A DNA stretch of 64,000 nucleotides from Halalkalibacillus halophilus DSM 18494. GTDB lineage: Bacteria > Bacillota > Bacilli > Bacillales > Alkalibacillaceae. The position numbers were made by a program, and so were the translations under genes. Position 1 is the first letter of the stretch. Each line of letters starts with the position of its first letter. The stretch is from the NCBI RefSeq assembly GCF_000423105.1, contig NZ_AUHI01000010.1, positions 40,638 to 104,637 of the forward strand, written 5' to 3'. Positions 7,633-16,553 of this stretch are shown one piece after another. The notes beneath the pieces were generated by a model, which had not been told where the DNA came from, did not search any database, and saw only the letters and a program-made list of their open reading frames with translations.

Positions 7633-9333
7633 ATGGAATACATAGTCGGGTTATTTATAGTAGTTGTAGCCTTTATATTATTAGGTGTATTCGCGAGGAA
7701 ACGTGTATATAATCGTGTAGATGAATTAGAGCAATGGAAGGTGCAGTTAATGAGTCGGCAGGTAGCTGATGAGTTAGCAAAGGTGAAGCACTTAAATTTA
7801 ACTGGCGAAACGGAACAATTATTTGAATCGTGGCGCAGTGAATGGGATGAAATTAACGATCATGTATTCACAAATATTGAAGAAGACTTATTAGATGCAG
7901 AGGAATCTGCCGAAAAATACAAGTTCGGGAAAACTTCTAGAGTCTTAAATCATGTGGAACAACGTCTGGTAAAAGTCGAGAAGACTATTGATGATATCTT
8001 TGAAGAAGTGGACCGCCTCCTACACTCTGAACAAGATAGTCGTGAAGAAGCAGAGAAAATTATGCCTCACATACGTGAAGTACGTAAAAAGGTTTTACAA
8101 AATGGTTATCAACTAGGTAAAGCAGAAGTAGTCTTTGAAGTAGAATTAGATGAGATTCAAAGTTTAATGCTACGATACGAAGAATTAACAGAAGCTGGTA
8201 ACTATTCTGAAGCTTATCAAGTTATTCAAGAAGTAAAAGGACGTTTAGATGAGCTGAATCGTAAGGTTGAAGCTTTCCCAGAATTATACAGATCTTGTAA
8301 GCAAGTGATCCCTGATGAATTAGACCAACTTTATAATGGTCTAAAGGAAATGAGAGATGATGATTTCCGCGTGCAGCATTTAGGGTTAGAAAAGGAAATT
8401 CAAACACACCATGAGACATTACTTACTTTAGTAGAGCAACTTGATCGTGGGAATGATGATGGAGTTGAAGATAAGCTGGATCAGATTCGCTCACGTATGG
8501 TCGAAATTTATGATGAACTTGAAAAAGAAGCAATGGATAAAAACTATGTGTTGCAACAGGAAGAGAAGATACAGAACGACCTAGAAAAAGCTAGACAAAT
8601 ATTCTCTGGAACGAAAGAAAGCGTCAGGGAAGTGAAGCAAAATTATCAGCTTAAAGAAGAACAACAAGAGCAACAGTATCAACTGGAGAAAAAACTAGAA
8701 AAGTTAGAAGGTCAAGCAAATCAAATTCATTCCTTTATCCATGAAGAAGATAAACCATACTCAACGATTCGCGTAGACATCGAATCATGGATGGAAGCAC
8801 ATAATTATTGGCAGGAAGAACACACTGGATTTGATGAATTTTTATATAACTTACGTAAAGATGAACTCAATGCAAGGGATCATATTGATGAATTAAGAAA
8901 AAACATAAGCCAAGTTCGACAGCGTCTGCAAAAAAGCAATCTTCCCGGAGTGCCTAATTACGTGGTTGAACTAGTCGAACAGTCGAGAAGTTTAATTGAT
9001 GAATCTATGGAACATTTGAAGGTACACCCTCTAGACATGGATGAGATTTCTACTTCCTTAAAAAAGGCTGAAAAGTATGTGGAAAATGCTACAGAACAAA
9101 CGGAATTATTAATTCAACAAGCTGAATTAACAGAACGAGTGATTCAATATGCAAATCGATATCGTAGTAAATATCCAGTACTCGCTGCAAACATTATTGA
9201 GGCAGAAAGATTATTTAGAGATAATGAGTATGAGTCTGCATTGAATTTGGCAGGAGAGAGTTTAGAGGAAATTGAACCTGGTGCCCTTCAGAAGATTGAG
9301 AAAGAACTTCAGTCGGAATCCCGCGCATCATGA
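7633..9333 (+). CDS. ezrA: Septation ring formation regulator EzrA
   Basis: A 566-residue membrane-anchored protein that restrains FtsZ ring assembly and links FtsZ to cell-wall synthesis. One transmembrane segment at residues 2-20 is followed by long coiled-coil, Glu/Lys/Gln-rich spectrin-like repeats to the end. Length and order match the family (about 560 residues). ATG 7633 has an AGGAGG site. It is followed 18 bp later by a small acidic membrane protein, probably in the same transcript. Confidence 0.95.
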   Translation: MEYIVGLFIVVVAFILLGVFARKRVYNRVDELEQWKVQLMSRQVADELAKVKHLNLTGETEQLFESWRSEWDEINDHVFTNIEEDLLDAEESAEKYKFGKTSRVLNHVEQRLVKVEKTIDDIFEEVDRLLHSEQDSREEAEKIMPHIREVRKKVLQNGYQLGKAEVVFEVELDEIQSLMLRYEELTEAGNYSEAYQVIQEVKGRLDELNRKVEAFPELYRSCKQVIPDELDQLYNGLKEMRDDDFRVQHLGLEKEIQTHHETLLTLVEQLDRGNDDGVEDKLDQIRSRMVEIYDELEKEAMDKNYVLQQEEKIQNDLEKARQIFSGTKESVREVKQNYQLKEEQQEQQYQLEKKLEKLEGQANQIHSFIHEEDKPYSTIRVDIESWMEAHNYWQEEHTGFDEFLYNLRKDELNARDHIDELRKNISQVRQRLQKSNLPGVPNYVVELVEQSRSLIDESMEHLKVHPLDMDEISTSLKKAEKYVENATEQTELLIQQAELTERVIQYANRYRSKYPVLAANIIEAERLFRDNEYESALNLAGESLEEIEPGALQKIEKELQSESRAS

Positions 9334-9351
9334 GAGCAGGAGAGGAATTAA

Positions 9352-9723
9352 ATGCAAAAGCTAGTCTTTGGAATTAGTGGAGTGTTCTTTGTATTAACTT
9401 GGGTGGTGGTCATTTGGTTATTTGTTGGTTTAGACAAGCCAACACATTCCGCAAATAACTTTTCTCTATCGGAGCAAAGTGCGCTTCAAGCAAAATCCAT
9501 ACCCCAATTAACTGTTTTTAATGATGAAAACACAGGCGAAGCTGAAGCAAATTCAGTAGAGCAGAATACTTTTGAAGAGATGAACGAAGAAGATTTCTTA
9601 GATGAAGATGGAGAAGTGTCGGTTTCAAGTATAGAAGATCGATATGATGAGGCTTCTGGTGTCTCTATAGATGAAGTGTTAGATTGGTTAGAAATTGATT
9701 ATGAAGAAGCTGTTCAGGAATAA
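9352..9723 (+). CDS. Small single-pass acidic membrane protein of unknown function
   Basis: A 123-residue protein I do not recognise. Residues 4-27 form one strongly hydrophobic segment (VFGISGVFFVLTWVVVIWLF), probably a signal anchor. The rest is hydrophilic and very acidic (for example EEMNEEDFLDEDGEVSV), ending in SIDEVLDWLEIDYEEAVQE. ATG 9352 has a GGAGAGG site. It lies 18 bp after ezrA, so co-transcription is likely. An intrinsic terminator overlaps its last codons. Topology and neighbour suggest an envelope or division accessory role, but this is only inference. Confidence 0.7.
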   Translation: MQKLVFGISGVFFVLTWVVVIWLFVGLDKPTHSANNFSLSEQSALQAKSIPQLTVFNDENTGEAEANSVEQNTFEEMNEEDFLDEDGEVSVSSIEDRYDEASGVSIDEVLDWLEIDYEEAVQE

Positions 9724-9744
9724 ATGAATAGCTTCTTCCTTTTT
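9703..9744 (+). terminator. Intrinsic terminator overlapping a gene end
   Basis: Arms 9703-9716 and 9725-9738 pair over 14 bp with one G-T pair and an 8-nt loop, followed by TTTTT. The left arm encodes the last codons of the small membrane protein. Confidence 0.8.
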
Positions 9745-9842
9745 GTTCCATCACTTATGTTTGGAGCCGTCAATCAAGTTGCAATGTGCATTTTCATTTG
9801 TTACATTTACATATTGAAAAGTTGCTAAAAGGAGAAAATGAA

Positions 9843-10976
9843 ATGATTTATTTAGATAATAGTGCGACTACTAAGCCATATAAAGAAGTGTTAGATTCTT
9901 ATCAAACGGTTGCCATGGATTTTTTTGGTAACCCTTCTTCCGTTCATGGGCTAGGTGGAGAGGCTGAATTAATATTAAAAAAAGCTAAATCACAAATTAA
10001 AACGATGTTAAATACAGAGCATGACATTATATTTACTTCAGGTGGAACAGAGAGCAATAACCTAGCTATTAAAGGTATTGCACATGAACTTCGAGATCGT
10101 GGAAATCATATAATCACTACCACAGTCGAACATCCCTCCGTATTAGAAGTATGTAGACACCTTGAACAAAACGGTTTTTCCGTTACTTATTTACCAGTGA
10201 ATGAGAATGGGAAAATTACAGTAGATCAAGTGAATGCTGCCATTCAGAAGGATACTATTCTAGTTTCAGTGATGCATGTGAATAATGAAATAGGTGCTAT
10301 TCAACCTATTGAAGAAATTGCTGATTTGCTAATCAGTCATCCAAGAATTAGATTTCATACGGATCATGTCCAAGGATTGGGTAAAATTAACTTACCTTAT
10401 AATCATGGTGGGATTGACGCTATAACTATTTCTGGACATAAGATTCATGGACTAAAAGGAACTGGCTGCTTATTAAAGAAGAAAAACTTGGTGCTACAAA
10501 CCCTCTCTCATGGTGGATCTCAAGAATTCGGTTATAGAGCTGGGACTGAAAATGTTGCCGGTGCGGTATCCCTTGCAAAGGCTATAAGGTATGCAGTAGA
10601 GGAACAAAAAAATTACCAACATTTAGCGAAGTTAAAAGACCTACTCATAGAAGAATTATTAACTTATGGTCGAATTCACATAAATAGTGATGAAGACTGT
10701 GCAGACCACATCATTAATTTTTCGATCACCGGGGTAAAACCAGAAGTTATGATACATGCATTTGAGGAAAAAGATGTTATACTTTCAACAAAATCAGCAT
10801 GTTCATCTAAAAATGAGGATGCGAGTTATGTGCTATTAGCTTGTGGGCGAGATGATGATGTAGCCTCAAGTGCAATTCGTCTAAGTATGGACGTAAACCA
10901 AGATCGACAAGATATCGTCGAATTCAATAAGGTTTTAAAAGATGTCATGGAACAATATAAAGATGTAATGGGGTAA
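9843..10976 (+). CDS. nifZ: Cysteine desulfurase, NifZ type
   Basis: A 377-residue PLP enzyme that takes sulfur from cysteine as a persulfide. Visible motifs are the N-terminal YLDNSATTKP, SGGTESNN (about 66-73), the PLP-binding Lys200 in SGHKIHG, and the active-site Cys near 320 in STKSACSSKNE. The start at ATG 9843 has an AAGGAG site; an upstream in-frame ATG at 9786 lacks one. It is 7 bp from thiI, the same pair as B. subtilis nifZ-thiI. There NifZ is the dedicated sulfur donor for ThiI in tRNA 4-thiouridine synthesis. Confidence 0.92.
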   Translation: MIYLDNSATTKPYKEVLDSYQTVAMDFFGNPSSVHGLGGEAELILKKAKSQIKTMLNTEHDIIFTSGGTESNNLAIKGIAHELRDRGNHIITTTVEHPSVLEVCRHLEQNGFSVTYLPVNENGKITVDQVNAAIQKDTILVSVMHVNNEIGAIQPIEEIADLLISHPRIRFHTDHVQGLGKINLPYNHGGIDAITISGHKIHGLKGTGCLLKKKNLVLQTLSHGGSQEFGYRAGTENVAGAVSLAKAIRYAVEEQKNYQHLAKLKDLLIEELLTYGRIHINSDEDCADHIINFSITGVKPEVMIHAFEEKDVILSTKSACSSKNEDASYVLLACGRDDDVASSAIRLSMDVNQDRQDIVEFNKVLKDVMEQYKDVMG

Positions 10977-10983
10977 TTAGAAT

Positions 10984-12186
10984 ATGGAATACAGTCACAT
11001 ATTAGTTAGATACGGAGAGTTAGCTTTAAAAGGGAAGAATCAAAAGCACTTTGTTACTAAACTAAAACAAAACGTTAAAAAGGCTTTATATGCATTTCCT
11101 GATGTTTCTATAAAAGGAAAGCATGATCATATGTATATTTTATTAAACGGAGAAGACGCTTCAGCAGTTATTAATGTGTGCAAAGATATCTTCGGCATAC
11201 AATCCTGCAGTTTAGCAATGAAGGTTGAAAATGAGGAAGAAACGATTAAAGAATCGGCTTTAGAAGCTTTGAGACGTGAGGATGGAACGACATTCAAAGT
11301 TACAACAAAACGTCCCAATAAAGATTTCCCTAAGTCTTCTCAAGAAATGAACCAAATAATTGGAGGACATTTATTAAGGAACACCGAGGATTGGAAGGTA
11401 AATGTACACCAGCCTGATAGTGAAATTCGTGTGGAAATTAGACATGATGCAACTTATATCACTGCGAACAAAATCTATGGAAAAGGTGGACTTCCTGTAG
11501 GATCTGCAGGGAAAACGTTGCTGCTTTTATCTGGTGGAATTGATAGTCCAGTAGCAGGTTATTTGACAATGAAGCGCGGTGTCCAACTTGAAGCAATCCA
11601 TTTTCACTCTCCTCCTTTTACTTCTGAGCGCGCGAAGCAAAAGGTAGAGGATTTGGCTCAAACATTAACTAAGTTTGGTGGAGAAATAAAGCTTCACGTG
11701 GTTCCTTTTACAGAGGTTCAACAGAAGATTTTTAAAGAAACACCAGATGCATATGGAATGACAATTATGAGGAGAATGATGCTCCGAATAAGTGAGCAAA
11801 TCGCGGAACAACATGAGATCTTATCCCTAACGACTGGTGAAAGCCTAGGTCAAGTAGCGAGTCAAACGATGGAAAGTATGCATGTCATCAACGAAGTTAC
11901 TAATTATCCTATCTTACGCCCATTAGTAGCAATGGATAAACTGGATATAATGGAAATTTCTAGACAGATCGATGCGTATGAGATCTCCATCAGACCTTAT
12001 GAAGATTGCTGTACTATATTTGTGCCTAAATCTCCAAAAACAAAACCTCGCAAGGAAAAAGTGCATCAATTTGAGGATCCTATAGACTTTTCTCAAGAAA
12101 TTAAACGTGCGATTGAAGGGGTAGAAACGCTAACATTTGATGTCACAAAAGTCTCTCAAGAAAGCATGTATGAGGACTTATTTTAA
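10984..12186 (+). CDS. thiI: tRNA 4-thiouridine synthase ThiI
   Basis: A 400-residue enzyme that adenylates U8 of tRNA and transfers sulfur to make s4U. It has an N-terminal ferredoxin-like/THUMP region (about 1-165) and a PP-loop ATPase with SGGIDSPVAGY at about 182-192. The C-terminal rhodanese domain of the E. coli enzyme is absent, as in other Bacillus ThiI proteins. Sulfur presumably comes from the adjacent NifZ. It starts at ATG 10984, 7 bp after nifZ. Confidence 0.95.
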   Translation: MEYSHILVRYGELALKGKNQKHFVTKLKQNVKKALYAFPDVSIKGKHDHMYILLNGEDASAVINVCKDIFGIQSCSLAMKVENEEETIKESALEALRREDGTTFKVTTKRPNKDFPKSSQEMNQIIGGHLLRNTEDWKVNVHQPDSEIRVEIRHDATYITANKIYGKGGLPVGSAGKTLLLLSGGIDSPVAGYLTMKRGVQLEAIHFHSPPFTSERAKQKVEDLAQTLTKFGGEIKLHVVPFTEVQQKIFKETPDAYGMTIMRRMMLRISEQIAEQHEILSLTTGESLGQVASQTMESMHVINEVTNYPILRPLVAMDKLDIMEISRQIDAYEISIRPYEDCCTIFVPKSPKTKPRKEKVHQFEDPIDFSQEIKRAIEGVETLTFDVTKVSQESMYEDLF

Positions 12187-12205
12187 AAATACCATGATTT
12201 GGCTA

Positions 12206-12234
12206 GTATGAACCTTTCTTGTTATCTAACACTA
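12206..12234 (+). promoter_or_regulatory. Candidate sigma-G promoter of the SASP gene
   Basis: GTATG (12206-12210) fits the gHATR -35 pattern, and AACACTA (12228-12234) fits 5 of 7 positions of the CATNHTA -10 pattern, with 17 bases between. SASP genes are forespore-specific in Bacillus. Confidence 0.5.
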
Positions 12235-12256
12235 GGTAACGAGGAGGTGAAAGAAA

Positions 12257-12454
12257 ATGGCTAAACAAAATTCATCTAACAACTTAGTAGTACCTGGCGT
12301 ACAAGCTGCTTTAGACCAAATGAAGTATGAGATTGCTCAAGAATTTGGTGTACAACTTGGTGCTGACTCAACTTCACGTTCTAACGGTTCTGTTGGAGGC
12401 GAGATCACTAAGCGTCTTGTTCAACAAGCACAGCAACAAATGCACCAACAATAA
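12257..12454 (+). CDS. Alpha/beta-type small acid-soluble spore protein
   Basis: A 65-residue DNA-binding protein that coats forespore DNA and protects it from UV and heat. The family signatures are the [10 protein letters not shown] segment, which contains the cleavage site of the germination protease GPR, and [18 protein letters not shown] near the C terminus. In B. subtilis sspA lies next to thiI, as here. An AGGAGGTG site precedes ATG 12257. Expression is expected in the forespore from a sigma-G promoter. Confidence 0.96.
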   Translation: MAKQNSSNNLVVPGVQAALDQMKYEIAQEFGVQLGADSTSRSNGSVGGEITKRLVQQAQQQMHQQ

Positions 12455-12560
12455 TGAAATAATAATTTCATCATAATCAAGTTTTATTTGTTTGAGTTTT
12501 TCTAAGAATTCGGTAAAATGAGTTTAACTAGAAAAAATCAAGCTGAAACTTGATACAACT

Positions 12561-12597
12561 AGGGTGCTGGTATTAACCAGTAACCCTTTTTGTTTTT
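12561..12597 (+). terminator. Intrinsic terminator after the SASP gene
   Basis: An inner stem (12567-12571 with 12576-12580, ATTA loop) and an outer stem (12561-12565 with 12583-12587) are followed by two runs of five T. Confidence 0.8.
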
Positions 12598-12667
12598 AGT
12601 CTACAAAATGATTTGCGAGTTTATAAAAGGATAAAAAATTATAGGATAATGAAAGAAGGTACTTATT

Positions 12668-14278
12668 GTGGGGACGCTTAGACACGGTGGAACGATTTAT
12701 ACAATGCAAGAAGAAGGCCATAAAGTAGAAGCAATTGTCGAGAGTGATGGTGTGATATTAGAAACCGGATCTTTGGACTTTCTTCGTGCGACATACAAAG
12801 ATCAAATTACGCGCGAAGTAGAGTTTAGTGGTGTGATGTTTCCAGGGTTTATAGATAGCCATTTACATATTGTTGGTCATGGCGAGCGGTTATTAAGAAT
12901 TGATTTAACATATGAAGCAGTGCGAGAAAATGTTTTAGCGAAAGTAAAAGATAAAGTTGCAACTTTAAATGATGGGGACTGGTTAATAGCAGAAGGATTC
13001 AACGAAAATTTATGGGAAGATCCGACTGTTATTCACCTAAATGAGCTTGATGAGGTTTCCCCAAACCATCCAGTTGTACTTACAAGGGTTTGTCGTCATG
13101 CCTTGGTAGCAAACTCAAAAGCTTTACAAATAGCGGGCATTACTGACGATACAGAGGAACCGAGTGGTGGTGTGATGGAGCGTGACTCACAAGGAGAAAT
13201 AGTAGGCTACTTTCATGACCAAGCACAGGAATTAATAAAAGCCGTCATGCCTGAAGCAAACGAAGCGTACTTAACACACGCAATAGATACCTCTATAAAC
13301 GATTTGCTTTCTCACGGAATTGTAAGTGGACATACAGAAGATTTAGCATATTATGGTGGGCTTGAAAAAACTGTTCGAGCATTTGAGAATGTGATTCGAG
13401 ACAAAAATCACTTCCGGGCGCATTTACTTGTTCACCATGAAGCGCTACCTGAATTCATTGCTTCTCCTTATCATTTTAACAAAGATCAATGGGTTGAATT
13501 TGGAGCAATGAAGCTATTCGTTGATGGCGCACTAGGTGGACGTACTGCTTTATTATCTTTCCCTTATGCTGATGATCCTTCTACTAGTGGGGTATCGATT
13601 CATACAGATGAGCAGTTAGAGGCCCTCATTTTAGAGGCAAGAGAGCACAACATGCCAATTGCTGCTCACGTAATTGGAGATCAAGCTTTTGAAAACGTTA
13701 TAAGCATCATTGAAAAACACCCAGCTCCTAAGGGAATGAATGATCGTTTGATTCATGGCCAGATCATGCGTAAAGATCTCATCGAACGAATAAAAGGGTT
13801 GGCAGTTAGTATTGATATTCAGCCAACTTTCGTAAAGTCAGATTTTCCTTGGGCGTTAGAAAGATTAGATGATCGATTAGCTTCTACATCCTACCCCTGG
13901 AAAAGTTATCTTGAAGCAGGTATATTATGTGCTGGAAGTTCAGATGCTCCGATTGAAGAGGTGAATGTATTAGATGGGATCCAAGCAGCAGTTACTCGCC
14001 AGTCTATTTATGATAATTTAGAATACGGTGTAGCTGAAAAACTTTCTGTGTATGAAGCGATAAGTTTGTATACAGTAAATGGAGCGAAAGTTATTGGGAA
14101 GGAAAATCAGCAAGGAAGCTTAATGGAAGGAGCTTTTGCTGATTATGTCATATTAGATACTGATCCATTTAGCCAACCAGTAGAGATGATTAATCAGATA
14201 GATGTATTAGAAACTATCGTTAATGGAGAGTCGGTTTATAAAGCTAACTCTGAATTATACAAACCAGAACAAGTTTAA
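12668..14278 (+). CDS. ytcJ: Amidohydrolase family protein (YtcJ-like)
   Basis: A 536-residue metal-dependent hydrolase of the amidohydrolase 3 family, which includes N-substituted formamide deformylase and B. subtilis YtcJ. The HxH metal site is in FPGFIDSHLHIVGHGE (about residue 65), followed by the VDGALGGRTALL segment near 285 and the terminal metal Asp in AGSSDAPIEE near 420. GTG 12668 starts the frame, with AGAAGG 8 nt upstream, and gives the usual GGTIYTM opening. The substrate is unknown. It is flanked by terminators and appears monocistronic. Confidence 0.82.
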   Translation: MGTLRHGGTIYTMQEEGHKVEAIVESDGVILETGSLDFLRATYKDQITREVEFSGVMFPGFIDSHLHIVGHGERLLRIDLTYEAVRENVLAKVKDKVATLNDGDWLIAEGFNENLWEDPTVIHLNELDEVSPNHPVVLTRVCRHALVANSKALQIAGITDDTEEPSGGVMERDSQGEIVGYFHDQAQELIKAVMPEANEAYLTHAIDTSINDLLSHGIVSGHTEDLAYYGGLEKTVRAFENVIRDKNHFRAHLLVHHEALPEFIASPYHFNKDQWVEFGAMKLFVDGALGGRTALLSFPYADDPSTSGVSIHTDEQLEALILEAREHNMPIAAHVIGDQAFENVISIIEKHPAPKGMNDRLIHGQIMRKDLIERIKGLAVSIDIQPTFVKSDFPWALERLDDRLASTSYPWKSYLEAGILCAGSSDAPIEEVNVLDGIQAAVTRQSIYDNLEYGVAEKLSVYEAISLYTVNGAKVIGKENQQGSLMEGAFADYVILDTDPFSQPVEMINQIDVLETIVNGESVYKANSELYKPEQV

Positions 14279-14286
14279 TCTAGTTG

Positions 14287-14328
14287 CTCCCAAGTACGTA
14301 AATTCCGATTTGCGTACTTGGGAGTTTT
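14287..14328 (+). terminator. Intrinsic terminator of ytcJ
   Basis: A 12-bp perfect core (14287-14298 with 14313-14324), extended by A-T pairs, precedes TTTTCTGTTCTTTT. Confidence 0.85.
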
Positions 14329-14348
14329 CTGTTCTTTTGAAATGGCTC

Positions 14349-14379
14349 TGAATAGGTAGTCCTTTTATCACTCATACTA
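14349..14379 (+). promoter_or_regulatory. Consensus sigma-G (or sigma-F) promoter of ytfI-ytfJ
   Basis: TGAATA (14349-14354), an 18-base spacer and CATACTA (14373-14379) match the sigma-G consensus at every position. It lies 19 bp before ATG 14398 and indicates forespore expression of ytfI-ytfJ. Confidence 0.85.
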
Positions 14380-14397
14380 TTATGGAGGAGTGAAGAC

Positions 14398-15039
14398 ATG
14401 GCCTTCATAATGCTTGCAATATTTATGGTAATGATACTTATACTTTTCAGTTTAATATTAATAATTAATATTCATTTTCACGTGCACGTAACCTTTAATA
14501 AGGAGAAAAAGCTATGTCGCGTTTTTTTGTATTTTTTTAAATGGAAAATTTATAAAAAAGATATTCCATTAGCAGGACTATTTGAAGCATTCATTTTAAA
14601 AATTTACGAATTACTCCTTTATTCAGCTGATCATACACCTACTAAACAATCCCCCGAAGTTTCAGAAGAAAAATCTCACCCAGAATGGAATAAAGCATGG
14701 AGGAAAAGAGTTTTTAACTTGTTATCATCTGTGAAGTTGCGAGAGCTAGAATGGCATTCAAAAATAGGCTTTTCAGAGGCTCATTACACGGCAATTTCAA
14801 CTGGGATTCTTTATCAATGGAAACTCGTATTATTGAATGCGCTAGGACGAGGTCCAACTTTTATTACAACTCCATCTATAAAGGTAACACCAGAATATAA
14901 TCAATTTTTATTAGAAACCGAATTCCTTTGTATAGGTAGCGCCCGACTTGGTCAAATTATACAAAAGGGTTTAATGCTCAAACAACTTATTCAAAACGAA
15001 AGTAGGAGGAATTCACATGCAGGAACACCCAATTCATAA
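14398..15039 (+). CDS. ytfI: YtfI, DUF2953 sporulation-associated membrane protein
   Basis: A 213-residue protein with one N-terminal membrane segment (about residues 3-25) and a DUF2953 region ending in a hydrophilic tail. The molecular function is unknown. It overlaps the start of ytfJ by 23 bp, so the two are translationally linked. A consensus forespore promoter lies immediately upstream, which places it in the developing spore. ATG 14398 has a GGAGGAG site. Confidence 0.82.
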   Translation: MAFIMLAIFMVMILILFSLILIINIHFHVHVTFNKEKKLCRVFLYFFKWKIYKKDIPLAGLFEAFILKIYELLLYSADHTPTKQSPEVSEEKSHPEWNKAWRKRVFNLLSSVKLRELEWHSKIGFSEAHYTAISTGILYQWKLVLLNALGRGPTFITTPSIKVTPEYNQFLLETEFLCIGSARLGQIIQKGLMLKQLIQNESRRNSHAGTPNS

Positions 15040-15469
15040 TATGTTAGAAACAGCGATGGATCATTTAAAAGATATGGTAGATGTTAATACAATTATTGGG
15101 GAACCAATTTATTCAGAAAATCAATCTACAATGGTTATTCCTATTTCGAAAGTAGGGTTTGGTTTTGCTGCAGGAGGGAGCGACTTTAACGGCTCTGCTT
15201 CTAATTCTAATTCAAATTCAAACTCAAATAGTGATTCAGGATCTTCCGCTCACCCATTTGGGGGTGGCACAGGGGCAGGTGTATCTATTACTCCTATTGC
15301 CTTTTTGGTAGTCGCGAAAGAACAGGTGAACCTCATCCATTTACATGAAGGCACACATATGTTGGAGAAATTAATCGATCTTGCTCCCAAGCTAACTGAT
15401 GAACTCAAGGCTATGATTAAAAAGTACGAAGATAGCAGAACGAATAATCACCCACCAACACCAGAGTAG
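15017..15469 (+). CDS. ytfJ: YtfJ/GerW family sporulation protein
   Basis: A 150-residue GerW-family protein, needed in B. subtilis for proper spore germination. Conserved segments are VNTIIGEPIYSENQSTMVIP and ISKVGFGFAAGGSDF near residues 24-60, and GAGVSITPIAFLVV near 90. Between them lies a low-complexity Asn-Ser run (about 63-76), encoded by near-identical hexamers, that probably varies between strains. ATG 15017 has an AGGAGG site inside the end of ytfI. Confidence 0.9.
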   Translation: MQEHPIHNMLETAMDHLKDMVDVNTIIGEPIYSENQSTMVIPISKVGFGFAAGGSDFNGSASNSNSNSNSNSDSGSSAHPFGGGTGAGVSITPIAFLVVAKEQVNLIHLHEGTHMLEKLIDLAPKLTDELKAMIKKYEDSRTNNHPPTPE

Positions 15470-15540
15470 GTTGCTTGCCTATCATAGTATTATAAACTTT
15501 GCTAAAATAATAAGGTAGATGTTTTAGTGGAGGGACGATA

Positions 15541-16527
15541 ATGGAACAACAAATTAATCAATTATTCGAATGGTTAGATCAAACGTCAACAACCATTGAA
15601 AAGAAAGAAGATGTACCATATATTGAAGCGGTTATTGCTTCTAGTCAGCTGTTATTTGAAAATGAAATACCTGAGAACTTAGAACCTAGTTATGAAAAGG
15701 AATTACAAGATAAGTTAAAGGAAATCAAATTGGAAGATTTCCCTTTAGAAGTAAGAAGAAAAGCTATGCAACTAGTTATTTTAAAAGGGATGAAGGGGTT
15801 CACTCAGCAACAACATTATATAACTCCTGATACGATCGGAATGTTTATCGGTTATTTGGTACAAAAATTTATGGATGGAAAAAAGTCTTTTAGAATGTTT
15901 GACCCTGCTTGTGGTTCTGCAAACTTGTTATTAACATTACTTAATCAGTTAAAGGATGTAGATGTCAAAGCTTTCGGTAGTGAAGTCGATCCTACACTCA
16001 TTCGTCTCGCTTTTAATCATACAAATTTACAAGAAAGACAAATAGAGTACTTTCACCAAGATAGCTTGAAACCTATATTGTTAGAGCCAGTGGATTTGGT
16101 GGTAGCTGATTTACCGATAGGTTTTTATCCTGACGATGAAAATGCTAGTCAATATGACTTAAAGGCAGAAGAAGGTCATTCTTTTGCACACCATTTATTT
16201 ATCGAACAAAGTTTAAAATATACCAACCCGGAAGGATATTTATTCTTTATCGTTCCAAGTTTTTTATTTGAAAGCGAGCAAAAGGATCAGCTTCAGAGCT
16301 TCCTTAAAAAACACGCTCATATAAATGCTGTTTTGGAACTTCCAGACACGATGTTTAAAGATGAAAAATTATCCAAAAGTATTTTAGTGTTACAAAAGAA
16401 AGGTGAAGAAACAAAAGATCCCAATCAAGTTATGTTAGCACAGCTACCTTCATTTAAGGACGTACATGCAATGAATGGTATAATGAAACAAATGGAAGAT
16501 TGGTTTAAAAACGAACGACTTTCCTAA
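15541..16527 (+). CDS. ytxK: Class I SAM-dependent DNA methyltransferase-like protein YtxK
   Basis: A 328-residue protein with the N6-adenine methyltransferase fold. The SAM-binding motif I is FDPACGSANLL (about 120-130). The motif IV position reads DLPIGFYP (about 190-197) rather than the canonical NPPY, a known feature of the YtxK subgroup, so methyltransferase activity on DNA is uncertain. In B. subtilis ytxK lies between tpx and ackA; neither is present here. GGAGGG precedes ATG 15541. Confidence 0.85.
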   Translation: MEQQINQLFEWLDQTSTTIEKKEDVPYIEAVIASSQLLFENEIPENLEPSYEKELQDKLKEIKLEDFPLEVRRKAMQLVILKGMKGFTQQQHYITPDTIGMFIGYLVQKFMDGKKSFRMFDPACGSANLLLTLLNQLKDVDVKAFGSEVDPTLIRLAFNHTNLQERQIEYFHQDSLKPILLEPVDLVVADLPIGFYPDDENASQYDLKAEEGHSFAHHLFIEQSLKYTNPEGYLFFIVPSFLFESEQKDQLQSFLKKHAHINAVLELPDTMFKDEKLSKSILVLQKKGEETKDPNQVMLAQLPSFKDVHAMNGIMKQMEDWFKNERLS

Positions 16528-16553
16528 AAATAATTATGAGGGAGAGGGGACAT

